Assembly: GCA_030691775.1 (NCBI GenBank)
Contig: JAUYDN010000192.1
Span: 1 to 16,224 of the forward strand
DNA from: Dehalococcoidia bacterium
Lineage (GTDB): Bacteria; Chloroflexota; Dehalococcoidia; Dehalococcoidales; Fen-1064
Reading direction: 5' to 3'
DNA length: 16,224 bases
This document shows, piece after piece, positions 1 to 6,560 of the stretch. The position numbers were made by a program, and so were the translations under genes. The notes under the pieces are model-generated. The model saw nothing but the letters and a program-made list of their open reading frames with translations. It did no database searches and was not told where the DNA came from. Positions within the stretch are counted from its first letter, which is position 1. Every line of letters starts with the position of its first letter.

Positions 1-40
1 TTACTACTCAGAGCATAAACATGTTTGCATAAGACGATTT

Positions 41-107
41 GTGGTGGGTTACGTCCTCTCGAAATCTGAAAGCCGACACCCCTTGAAACCGGACTAACCC
101 ACCCTAC
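41..107. repeat. Imperfect inverted repeat (GGTGGGTTA / TAACCCACC)
   Basis: GGTGGGTTA at 43-51 is matched by TAACCCACC at 95-103. The pairing continues as GTCC (53-56) with GGAC (91-94) after a one-base bulge. This gives a 13-bp stem around a loop of about 34 bases. It looks like a dispersed REP-type element; no gene is visible in positions 1-263. Confidence 0.5.
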
Positions 108-162
108 AAGATGTAATCTACTTAATGCTCTACGTAATAAGTATTAATAATTGGGGATTCCT

Positions 163-190
163 TGCTACTTGGTACTTGATATTTGGTACT
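163..190. repeat. Heptamer tandem repeat, TGNTACT class
   Basis: Four contiguous 7-base units run from 163 to 190: TGCTACT, TGGTACT, TGATATT and TGGTACT. The period is exactly seven. A sister array is at 15097-15124, and the two share a 15-base identical lead-in (157-171 and 15091-15105). Confidence 0.7.
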
Positions 191-205
191 TTCTCCCTGT
201 ACACT
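176..205 (+). promoter_or_regulatory. Candidate promoter for coaX
   Basis: TTGATA at 176-181 and TACACT at 200-205 are separated by 18 bases. They would place transcription start near 212, about 50 bases before the coaX start. The -35 box lies inside the heptamer repeat, so this may be chance. Confidence 0.3.
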
Positions 206-263
206 GGGCATAAGCACCCTGACACAGCGAAGAAATAGTCTCTACCCGAAAAAGGAGGGAACG

Positions 264-1031
264 ATGTTCTTGGCAATCGATATCGGCAACACCAACGTGA
301 CCATGGGTGTCTTTGACGGTGAAAAGCTCCGCTGTACCTGGCGCCTCGCCACCGATGTCTACAAGATGCCCGATGAGTACGCCGCCACCTTGCTCAACCT
401 GATGGAATTCCAGAAGATAAGCGTCCCTGATATCAATGAGGTGGCTATTTGCAGTACCGTGTCACCGCTCACCGGCGTTTTCGTGGAGTTGTGCCAGAAT
501 TACCTGAAAAACGACCCGCTGGTAGTGGGGCCCGGTGTGAAAACGGGTATCCGCATCCGTATGGACAACCCGCGTGAAGTGGGCGCCGACCGCATCGTGA
601 ACACGGTTGCCGGTTACAAGCTCTATGGAGGTCCCACGATTGTGGTCGACTTCGGTACCGCCACCACCTTCGATACTATCTCCAAGGAAGGTGATTACAT
701 CGGCGGGGCGATAGCCCCGGGTCCTATGGTTGCCGCGGAATCTCTTTTTCAAAGGACGGCGGCTTTACCCCGCATCCCCCTCGTTCACCCCCAGAAAGCC
801 ATCGGCACCAACACCATCGCTGCCATGCAGTCCGGTATCATGTTCGGGTATACCGGCCTGGTTGAGGGTGTAGTCGCTCGTATCGAGAAGGAGCTTGGCG
901 AGAAAGCCACGGTGGTGGCGACCGGCGGCTACGGCGCCATCTTCGCCAAGGAAACGGATATTTTCAACGTGGTCAACCTGGATATCACACTCATCGGCTT
1001 ACGCATGGTCTACCAGATGAACAGGACTTAA
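264..1031 (+). CDS. coaX: Type III pantothenate kinase (CoaX)
   Basis: It phosphorylates pantothenate to 4'-phosphopantothenate, the first step of coenzyme A synthesis, in the cytoplasm. The start at 264 is chosen because AAAGGAGG (251-258) lies at ideal spacing and the protein then begins MFLAIDIGNTN, the family's N-terminal phosphate-binding motif. An upstream in-frame ATG at 183 would add 27 residues without family resemblance. The 255-residue length is typical. Visible motifs are DIGNTN near residue 6, the GADRIVN segment near residue 105 with the probable catalytic Asp, DFGTATT near 130 and GGAIAPG near 150. This is the ASKHA fold, and type III kinases are not expected to be feedback-inhibited by CoA as type I is. 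coaBC, the next pathway gene present, follows 440 bases downstream, separated by a GIY-YIG/inverted-repeat unit that probably inserted between the two. Confidence 0.97.
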   Translation: MFLAIDIGNTNVTMGVFDGEKLRCTWRLATDVYKMPDEYAATLLNLMEFQKISVPDINEVAICSTVSPLTGVFVELCQNYLKNDPLVVGPGVKTGIRIRMDNPREVGADRIVNTVAGYKLYGGPTIVVDFGTATTFDTISKEGDYIGGAIAPGPMVAAESLFQRTAALPRIPLVHPQKAIGTNTIAAMQSGIMFGYTGLVEGVVARIEKELGEKATVVATGGYGAIFAKETDIFNVVNLDITLIGLRMVYQMNRT

Positions 1032-1065
1032 GTCCGCCGGTGGTATGCGTCATAAGAACCACATT

Positions 1066-1102
1066 CTGTCGTTGCGAGGAGTCATAGCGACGAAGCAATC
1101 TT
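1066..1102 (+). repeat. Left inverted repeat flanking the GIY-YIG gene
   Basis: CTGTCGTTGCGAGGAGTC at 1066-1083 is the exact reverse complement of 1432-1449. A GCAATC at 1095-1100 is matched by GATTGC at 1403-1408. The middle of the repeat (ATAGCGACGAA) can itself fold back weakly. The repeat ends 8 bases before the nuclease start. Confidence 0.85.
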
Positions 1103-1109
1103 AAGCCCG

Positions 1110-1403
1110 ATGAAGACTGAAAAACTATATTGTGTCTATATCATGACCAACGCTAAACATTCGGTGCTCTATACAGGCCTGACCAGCGACCTGAAAGGAA
1201 GAGTCTGGCAACATAAGGAAAAACTGGTTGAAGGCTTTACGAAAAAATACCACGTGAATATGCTGATGTATTATGAGGTCTCGGGTGATGTGATGAGTGC
1301 CATTACCAGGGAAAAGCAAATCAAGGCTGGCTCACGAGCAAAGAAGATAGCACTGATTAACAGCGTGAATCCCGGATGGCGTGATTTGTACGAAGAGCTT
1401 TAG
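1110..1403 (+). CDS. GIY-YIG nuclease family protein (small, UPF0213-like)
   Basis: This is a 97-residue single-domain GIY-YIG protein. The GIY half appears as VYI (residues 9-11) and the YIG half as YTG (21-23). Arg31, His35 and Glu68 fall where the family has its conserved Arg, His and metal-binding Glu. Proteins of this size (YhbQ-like) are predicted DNA endonucleases; their cellular role is mostly unknown. No Shine-Dalgarno is visible: the bases before the start belong to the inverted repeat. The stop codon TAG at 1401-1403 shares its last base with the right repeat. Together with the flanking inverted repeats, this suggests the gene is part of a mobile or repeat-propagating unit rather than a member of the CoA operon. 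The family call is firm; the mobility role is inference. Confidence 0.88.
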   Translation: MKTEKLYCVYIMTNAKHSVLYTGLTSDLKGRVWQHKEKLVEGFTKKYHVNMLMYYEVSGDVMSAITREKQIKAGSRAKKIALINSVNPGWRDLYEEL

Positions 1404-1449
1404 ATTGCCGCGGCGCCCCGATGTCATCGGGGACTCCTCGCAACGACAG
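1403..1449 (-). repeat. Right inverted repeat flanking the GIY-YIG gene
   Basis: Positions 1432-1449 are the exact reverse complement of the left repeat (18 of 18). The inner part carries a self-complementary CCCCGATG/CATCGGGG hairpin at 1416-1432 that the left copy lacks. The repeat ends immediately before the coaBC ribosome binding site (AAGGAG at 1451, AAAGGAG at 1457). Confidence 0.85.
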
Positions 1450-1470
1450 TAAGGAGAAAGGAGCGCACAC

Positions 1471-2901
1471 ATGCTGAAGAACAAGACCATCGTCCTCGGC
1501 GTTACCGGGGGAATTGCCGCTTATAAAGCCGCCGACCTCGCCAGCAAGCTCTCGCAGGCGGGCGCTAACGTGAAAGTGGTGATGACGAAATCCGCCACCG
1601 AATTCGTACGCCCGCTGACCTTCGAGACGCTCACCGGCAATCCCGTAATAACGGAAATGTTCGGTCCGGAGGCATCATCGGGTATCACCCACATCACGCT
1701 CGCAGATACCGCCGCTGCCGTGGTCATCGCACCTGCCACCGCCAATATAATCGCTAAAATCGCCAGCGGTATTGCCGACGATATGCTGACCTGCATCGTG
1801 CTGGCGACCAAAGCACCCGTGATTATCGCCCCGGCGATGCACAACAACATGTACGTCAACCCCATCACCCAGGAAAACATCGAACTGCTGAAAAAGAGCG
1901 GTTATTATATAGTCCCGGCGGCACACGGACGGCTCGCTTCGGGTGCGATTGGCTACGGGAGGTTACCGGACACCGCCGAACTTATCGGGCACATTCAGAC
2001 GGCACTGGGTAAGAACGGCGACCTGGCAGGTAAGCGTATCGTGGTGACGGCTGGCGGCACACAGGAAGACATCGACCCCGTACGCTTCATCGGCAACCGC
2101 AGTTCCGGCAAGATGGGTTACGCCATCGCGGAAGCGGCACGTGACCGGGGAGCGCAGGTGACGCTCATCACAGCGCCCGCTTCCCTCCCCGACCCGGTCG
2201 GTATTGATATTGTGAAAATCCGGAGCGTGGTGCAGTTGCGTGATGAGGTGGTCAAAGCCGCAAAGAAAGCAGATGTCCTGATTATGGCGGCGGCGCCGGC
2301 GGACTTCCTGCCTAAAACAACCGCCGACCAGAAGATTAAGAAAAACGTTGGAGGATTGACGCTGGAGCTGGTTCTGGCGCCGGACATCCTCACGGAGATT
2401 AAAGAGGGCAAGTTTATCAAGGTGGGTTTTAAAGCAGAGACACAGAATCTAACCGCGAACGCAGTGGAAAAGCTCAAGAAAACCAACCTGGATATGATTG
2501 TCGCCAACGATGTCACAGCGGAGGGCAGTGGCTTCGGCACGGACACGAACAAGGTCGTCATTATACACAGAAGCGGCAAGCGGGAAGACCTGCCTTTGCT
2601 CACCAAGCGTGAAGTGGCGGAGGAGATACTGGGGAGGGTGGTGGGGATGATGGGGAAGAACGTTTCGCATGCAGGAACAACGAATGGGGCACTTAAGGTA
2701 ACAGCAAGTGATTTCATTCATAACGGGAATGGCGTGTTCGCACTAAGAATCGAACCATCAATTACGGTTGACGTCAAGAGACCCGCAAAAGCGATGAAAG
2801 AGATGCTGGATAAAAACGACCTCTGGAACAGTAGCCCCAATACCCTTTATTGGTATTTAAGGAAAAGGGCTGTACTAATAAACACTTCAACTATTAAGTG
2901 A
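1471..2901 (+). CDS. coaBC: Bifunctional CoaBC: phosphopantothenoylcysteine synthetase/decarboxylase, with C-terminal extension
   Basis: It joins cysteine to 4'-phosphopantothenate (CoaB, nucleotide-dependent) and decarboxylates the product to 4'-phosphopantetheine (CoaC, FMN-dependent). The start at 1471 has AAAGGAG at 1457-1463. CoaC, residues 1 to about 180, shows GGIAAYKAADL (13-23), the active-site His74 in SGITHITLA, the PAMHNNMYVN substrate motif (121-130) and the clamp LASGAIGYGRLPD (155-167). CoaB, from about 188, shows VVTAGGTQEDIDP (191-203), GNRSSGKMGYA (208-218), AAAPADFLPK (273-282) and KIKK (288-291). Two oddities appear. The clamp has Ser157 where E. coli Dfp has its catalytic Cys158. 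The protein also runs about 79 residues past the normal CoaB end near residue 397, in a more AT-rich stretch I do not recognise. The RAYT left repeat begins 29 bases after the stop. Confidence 0.95.
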   Translation: MLKNKTIVLGVTGGIAAYKAADLASKLSQAGANVKVVMTKSATEFVRPLTFETLTGNPVITEMFGPEASSGITHITLADTAAAVVIAPATANIIAKIASGIADDMLTCIVLATKAPVIIAPAMHNNMYVNPITQENIELLKKSGYYIVPAAHGRLASGAIGYGRLPDTAELIGHIQTALGKNGDLAGKRIVVTAGGTQEDIDPVRFIGNRSSGKMGYAIAEAARDRGAQVTLITAPASLPDPVGIDIVKIRSVVQLRDEVVKAAKKADVLIMAAAPADFLPKTTADQKIKKNVGGLTLELVLAPDILTEIKEGKFIKVGFKAETQNLTANAVEKLKKTNLDMIVANDVTAEGSGFGTDTNKVVIIHRSGKREDLPLLTKREVAEEILGRVVGMMGKNVSHAGTTNGALKVTASDFIHNGNGVFALRIEPSITVDVKRPAKAMKEMLDKNDLWNSSPNTLYWYLRKRAVLINTSTIK

Positions 2902-2929
2902 TAGCAAACTGTAAAATCCTTGGAAAGTC

Positions 2930-2960
2930 TGGTGGCACAGGCGTCCCTGCCTGTGAGCCC
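2930..2960 (+). repeat. Left REP-like inverted repeat of the RAYT unit
   Basis: This 31-bp sequence is the perfect reverse complement of 3511-3541. It also contains its own hairpin, CACAGGC (2936-2942) with GCCTGTG (2949-2955), like a REP sequence recognised by a RAYT. Confidence 0.9.
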
Positions 2961-3006
2961 ATACCTATAACCAAAGAAAGTTCAAACAAACAAGAGTTTT
3001 TACCAA

Positions 3007-3504
3007 ATGAAACCAGGCAACAGACTCAAGCCAGTCAAAGATTTCAGGTTCTATAAAAGAAATTTACCTCATTATGAACATCCGGGTAGCGTATATTTCA
3101 TCACCTTCAGGACTGCTCAAGGAGTCACTTTATCTGATAAAGCTAAGGATATTGCTTTCTCCAGCCTCAAATTCCTCGCGGATAAAAAGTACAGGTTACA
3201 CTCCTGCGTAGTGATGGAAACCCACGTTCATTGCATCGTGCAACCGCTCGCGGAATCTGAGGGAGCTTTTTACAGCATGGCGCAGATAATACACAGCGTC
3301 AAAAGTTATTCTGCCAATAGAATCCAAAAACTCCTGAACAGAAAGGGTAATGTTTGGTTAGATGAGAACTATGACCGCATTATCAGGGATGATGAAGAGT
3401 ATCTGGAAAAAATGAGCTACGTTATGCATAATCCAGTGAAAGCAAGACTTGTTGAGAAACCTGAAGATTACAGATGGCTATTTGTTGCTGGTAGTCCACA
3501 TTAA
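3007..3504 (+). CDS. REP-associated tyrosine transposase (RAYT, Y1_Tnp family)
   Basis: This 165-residue protein belongs to the IS200-like HUH single-strand transposase superfamily. The metal-binding HUH motif is HVH at residues 73-75, within ETHVHCIVQP. The RAYT-type C-terminal block WLDENYDRIIRDDEEY (117-132) and MHNPVKARLVEKPEDYRW (140-157) is present. Tyr101 or Tyr122 is the likely nucleophile; I cannot decide which from one sequence. RAYTs cut and join single-stranded DNA at REP hairpins and are usually single-copy, domesticated drivers of REP spread. Here the gene is framed by perfect 31-bp inverted REP-like repeats, which supports the call. There is no clear Shine-Dalgarno before the ATG. 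The reading frame is intact with no frameshift, and the gene is more AT-rich than coaBC and valS, consistent with an acquired unit. Confidence 0.9.
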   Translation: MKPGNRLKPVKDFRFYKRNLPHYEHPGSVYFITFRTAQGVTLSDKAKDIAFSSLKFLADKKYRLHSCVVMETHVHCIVQPLAESEGAFYSMAQIIHSVKSYSANRIQKLLNRKGNVWLDENYDRIIRDDEEYLEKMSYVMHNPVKARLVEKPEDYRWLFVAGSPH

Positions 3505-3510
3505 TGGCAA

Positions 3511-3541
3511 GGGCTCACAGGCAGGGACGCCTGTGCCACCA
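3511..3541 (-). repeat. Right REP-like inverted repeat of the RAYT unit
   Basis: Perfect 31-of-31 reverse complement of 2930-2960. It begins 6 bases after the RAYT stop codon and ends 24 bases before the -35 box of the valS leader promoter. Confidence 0.9.
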
Positions 3542-3565
3542 ATAACTAATATATCAGGATGCTGA

Positions 3566-3595
3566 TTGACTTCCCCCGTCACAATATGTTATTTT
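3566..3595 (+). promoter_or_regulatory. Promoter of the valS leader (extended -10)
   Basis: TTGACT at 3566-3571 (five of six consensus) is followed after 18 bases by TATTTT at 3590-3595. A TG at 3587-3588 sits one base before the -10, an extended -10 element. Initiation would be expected at about 3601-3604, practically on the leader peptide ATG at 3604. Confidence 0.65.
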
Positions 3596-3603
3596 AGCTG
3601 TAA

Positions 3604-3639
3604 ATGAGCACTAAACTCGTTGTCGTGGTTACGTACTGA
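3604..3639 (+). CDS. Valine-rich leader peptide of the valS attenuator
   Basis: A short open frame encodes MSTKLVVVVTY and then TGA (11 residues). Codons 6-9 are GTT, GTC, GTG and GTT at 3619-3630, four valine codons in a row. It lies between a promoter and a Rho-independent terminator, and the next gene is valyl-tRNA synthetase. In amino-acid operons with ribosome-mediated attenuation, such a peptide senses shortage of the charged tRNA: the ribosome stalls on the run and lets an antiterminator form. There is no Shine-Dalgarno, and the promoter predicts a start site at or within about 3 bases of the ATG, so translation may be leaderless. The product is a sensor and is expected to have no function as a peptide. 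Confidence 0.85.
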   Translation: MSTKLVVVVTY

Positions 3640-3648
3640 AGCCGGTCA

Positions 3649-3686
3649 GTGGGACAAGTCCCCGCAGAATCAATGGGCCGTCCCAC
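3649..3686 (+). promoter_or_regulatory. Candidate antiterminator of the valS attenuator
   Basis: GTGGGAC at 3649-3655 is perfectly complementary to GTCCCAC at 3680-3686. Inside it, CCC (3661-3663) can pair with GGG (3675-3677). The right arm overlaps the 5' arm of the terminator (3677-3683), so the two are mutually exclusive. A competing hairpin GGGA/TCCC (3651-3654 with 3659-3662) could sequester the left arm. A ribosome finishing at the TGA (3637-3639) would cover the start of the left arm; one stalled on the valine codons would not. Confidence 0.65.
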
Positions 3687-3701
3687 AAGGACGGCTTTTT
3701 T
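3677..3701 (+). terminator. Rho-independent terminator (attenuator) before valS
   Basis: GCCGTCC (3677-3683) pairs with GGACGGC (3689-3695) around a 5-base loop and is followed by six T residues (3696-3701). It ends 110 bases before the valS start, so it lies in the valS leader and not behind an obvious gene. It is conditional if the antiterminator forms. Confidence 0.88.
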
Positions 3702-3722
3702 GTTGGATGGAAAAAGCATTGA

Positions 3723-3796
3723 GCTATCAGCAAATAGCTATCAGTCCCCACCCCTTATCCCCGAAGCTGATTGCTGAAGGCTGACCGCTAAAAGCT
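3723..3796. repeat. Heptamer tandem repeats, GCTATCA and GCTGANN class
   Basis: Units GCTATCA, GCAAATA and GCTATCA run at 3723-3743. GCTGATT, GCTGAAG, GCTGACC and GCTAAAA run at 3766-3793, followed by GCT. Both stretches keep a strict 7-base period. They fill most of the space between the attenuator terminator and the valS ribosome binding site (GGGAG, 3801-3805). Confidence 0.7.
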
Positions 3797-3811
3797 ACTT
3801 GGGAGACTAAC

Positions 3812-6481
3812 ATGACCGATGCGCCTTTAATCGAACCCGAAATGCCCAAAGCCTACGACCCCAAAAAGGTCGAGGATAAATGGTACCAGTTCTGGCTCAA
3901 GAAAAACTACTTCCGTGCGGAAGTCGACCATAATAAAAAACCTTTCACCATCATTATGCCCCCCACCAACATCACCGGCGAATTACATGTCGGGCACGGA
4001 CTGACCATGACCCTCGAAGACATAATGATACGGTGGCACCGGATGAAGGGCGAACCTACCCTCTGGCTCCCGGGTTTCGACCACGCCGGCATCGCCACAC
4101 AGGTTGTTGTGGAAAGAGTCCTGGCAAGCGAAGGCACCGATAGGCATAAGCTTGGGCGGAAGAAGTTCGAAGAGCGTGTCTGGCAATGGGCGCGCGATTA
4201 CTTGAAGACTATCCGGGAACAAAAGCAGAAGCTCGGTTGCTCCGCAGACTGGTCACGTGAAAGGTTTACCATGGACGAAGGTCCCAGCAAATCGGTGCGT
4301 ACTGCCTTTGTCAATCTCTACGACAAAGGTCTCATCTATAAAGGCGAACGCATCATCAACTGGTGCCCGCGCTGTCTCACCGCCATCTCCGACCTGGAAG
4401 TCGACCATAAGGACCTGACCGGCAACCTCTGGTACGTACGCTACCCTTATGAAGACGGCAGCGGCTATATTACCGTGGCTACCACCCGACCGGAGACCAT
4501 CCTCGGCGATACGGCAGTGGCAGTGAATCCCGACGATGAGCGCTACAAGGATGTTATTGGCAAGAAGGTTATCCTGCCCGCCGTGAAACGTGTTATCCCC
4601 ATCATCGCTGACGAAGCCGTCTCGCTGGAGTTCGGTACGGGCGCCGTCAAGGTCACACCCGCCCACGACCCCGTGGACTTCGAAATCGCCCAGCGCCACC
4701 ACCTGCCGCTCATCCAAATCCTGAACGACAATGCCAGCATGAATGGGAATGCAGGTCCTTATAAAGGTCTCGACCGTTTTGCGTGCCGCAAAGCGATTGT
4801 CGCCGACCTTGAGAGAGACAGCCTGCTGGTAAAAATCGAGCCGTATTCACACGCTGTCGGGCACTGTCAGCGTTGTGGCACCATCGTGGAGCCGCTTGCC
4901 AGTAAACAGTGGTTCGTCACGATGAAGCCGCTGGCGCAACCCGCCATCGAGGCGGTCAGGGACGGCCGCATCATCATCGTACCGGAGCGTTTCAATAAAA
5001 TCTATTTCCAGTGGATGGAGAACATCCGCGATTGGTGCATCAGCCGGCAACTGTGGTGGGGACACCGCATCCCGGTATGGTACTGCAAAGACTGCGGCAA
5101 GCTGACCGTCGCCGTCGAGCCAACTACTAAATGCCAGCACTGCCAGTCGAAAAACATCGAGCAGGACCCGGACGTGCTGGACACCTGGTTCAGTTCCGCA
5201 TTGTGGACGCATTCGACCCTCGGCTGGCCGGATGATACTACCGATATGCGATATTTCTATCCCAGTACGGTCATGGAGACCGGTTACGATATCCTCTTCT
5301 TCTGGGTAGCACGCATGATTATGATGGGACTGGAGGATACAGGCAATATCCCATTCCAAACAGTCTACCTGCACGGCCTGGTCCGCGATGAAAAAGGCGA
5401 GAAGATGAGCAAGACACGGGGCAACGTGCGTGACCCGATAGATATCGCGGCGGAATTCGGCACCGATGCCATGCGCTGCGCTTTCCTCACCGGATTAGCG
5501 CCCGGAGCCGATAGTAAACTGACCGACGTAAAACTCGAAAACGGCCGCAACTTCGCCAACAAGCTGTGGAACGCCACCCGCTTCGTAGTGAAGGGCATCC
5601 CGGACGGCAAGATTGACCTGACAATAAAATACGGTTCCCTGCCCACAGAAGACCGCTGGATATTAAGCCGTCTCAACCGCACCATCGCTAAGGTGAACAA
5701 AATGATGGATGATTTCCAGCTCGGCGAAGCGCTCAAAGATATTTACGAGTTCCTGTGGAGCGAGTATTGCGACTGGTACATCGAGATGGCGAAAACCCGC
5801 CTGCGCCCGGAATACAAGGGTACATCGCCCTTGCCAGTACTGATTCACGTGCTCGAAACTTCCCTGCGCCTGCTCCACCCCTTTATGCCGTTCGTAACGG
5901 AAGAGTTGTGGCAGAACCTCAAATATCGCCTGCCCGCCGGGTGGCGAACTACCGATTCGATAATGGTCGCGGATTACCCGGTCGCGGATGAAAAGGCGTT
6001 TGATGATTCAGCCGAGCAGGTAATGACAAGCATCATCGAAATAGTCCGCGCCATCCGTAACGCGCGCTCGGAAAACAAGGTGGCACCGAACCGTTGGGTG
6101 ACGGCGGAAATCTACGGCGGTGGGCTGGCACCCGCCATCATTCCCTATACCGAAGCGATGCAGACGTTAGCCAGAGCGAAACCGTTAACGTTCCACGAAA
6201 CTCGCCTTAAGGGCACCGTGACTGAAAATGCAGTCGTCTCCGTACTAACAGAAACAGATGTCGTCATCCCCATTGCGAGTATGGTCGATATGGCGGCGGA
6301 GAAAGAGCGCCTCCAGAAAGAAATCGGGCAATTAGAAGCGGATATCACCCGCCTCGAGACGCGCCTCAAAGACGAATCATTCCTTGGCAAGGCGCCCGCG
6401 GCCGTCGTCAACAAGGAAAAGGAACGGCTAGCGGAGCGAAAGGACAGACTGGCACGCTTGAAGCAACAAGCTGGATTCTGA
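3812..6481 (+). CDS. valS: Valine-tRNA ligase (valyl-tRNA synthetase)
   Basis: This cytoplasmic class I synthetase charges tRNA-Val and edits misacylated threonine. The start at 3812 follows GGGAG (3801-3805). It has 889 residues, a normal length. The class I signatures are HVGHG (59-63, the HIGH motif) and KMSKT (531-535). The inserted editing domain spans roughly 190-350, with TTRPET (224-229) and GTGAVKVTPAHD (275-286). Cysteine pairs at 185/188, 352/355, 425/428 and 441/444 suggest zinc-ribbon elements in the insertions. The tRNA-binding anticodon domain follows from about 620. The last 65 residues are a charged coiled coil (AEKERLQKEIGQLEAD), the ValS-type C-terminal arm. The upstream valine-codon leader and terminator indicate that expression is controlled by charged tRNA-Val. 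The gene ends convergently towards the minus-strand gene at 6623. Confidence 0.98.
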   Translation: MTDAPLIEPEMPKAYDPKKVEDKWYQFWLKKNYFRAEVDHNKKPFTIIMPPTNITGELHVGHGLTMTLEDIMIRWHRMKGEPTLWLPGFDHAGIATQVVVERVLASEGTDRHKLGRKKFEERVWQWARDYLKTIREQKQKLGCSADWSRERFTMDEGPSKSVRTAFVNLYDKGLIYKGERIINWCPRCLTAISDLEVDHKDLTGNLWYVRYPYEDGSGYITVATTRPETILGDTAVAVNPDDERYKDVIGKKVILPAVKRVIPIIADEAVSLEFGTGAVKVTPAHDPVDFEIAQRHHLPLIQILNDNASMNGNAGPYKGLDRFACRKAIVADLERDSLLVKIEPYSHAVGHCQRCGTIVEPLASKQWFVTMKPLAQPAIEAVRDGRIIIVPERFNKIYFQWMENIRDWCISRQLWWGHRIPVWYCKDCGKLTVAVEPTTKCQHCQSKNIEQDPDVLDTWFSSALWTHSTLGWPDDTTDMRYFYPSTVMETGYDILFFWVARMIMMGLEDTGNIPFQTVYLHGLVRDEKGEKMSKTRGNVRDPIDIAAEFGTDAMRCAFLTGLAPGADSKLTDVKLENGRNFANKLWNATRFVVKGIPDGKIDLTIKYGSLPTEDRWILSRLNRTIAKVNKMMDDFQLGEALKDIYEFLWSEYCDWYIEMAKTRLRPEYKGTSPLPVLIHVLETSLRLLHPFMPFVTEELWQNLKYRLPAGWRTTDSIMVADYPVADEKAFDDSAEQVMTSIIEIVRAIRNARSENKVAPNRWVTAEIYGGGLAPAIIPYTEAMQTLARAKPLTFHETRLKGTVTENAVVSVLTETDVVIPIASMVDMAAEKERLQKEIGQLEADITRLETRLKDESFLGKAPAAVVNKEKERLAERKDRLARLKQQAGF

Positions 6482-6560
6482 TAGGTACAGGTGGAACATA
6501 ACAAGTTTCCGGAGACGATACGGGAATCGGTAAAATACAGACGTTAGCTATACGAGGCAG

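Noticed and set aside
183..263. Longer coaX start at 183
   Set aside because: The extra 27 residues do not look like CoaX, and the perfect AAAGGAGG sits before the ATG at 264.
2118..2717. Long minus-strand open frame opposite coaBC (199 codons)
   Set aside because: It lies wholly inside the conserved CoaB coding region on the other strand, and its translation is low-complexity and Ser/Ala-rich without any motif.
1110..3504. Insertion sequence with GIY-YIG and RAYT as one composite transposon
   Set aside because: The two flanking repeat pairs are unrelated in sequence and each pair closes around its own gene, with intact coaBC between them.
3649..3701. T-box riboswitch upstream of valS (TGGGAC near 3650 before a GTCC-type terminator)
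   Set aside because: The leader is only about 100 bases from promoter to terminator, with no Stem I features. The TGGN base would be G, which does not fit the tRNA-Val discriminator A. The four Val codons in a complete short frame explain the region better.
4253..5374. Several minus-strand open frames opposite valS
   Set aside because: They are shadows of a GC-rich essential gene; no ribosome binding sites or family motifs are visible.
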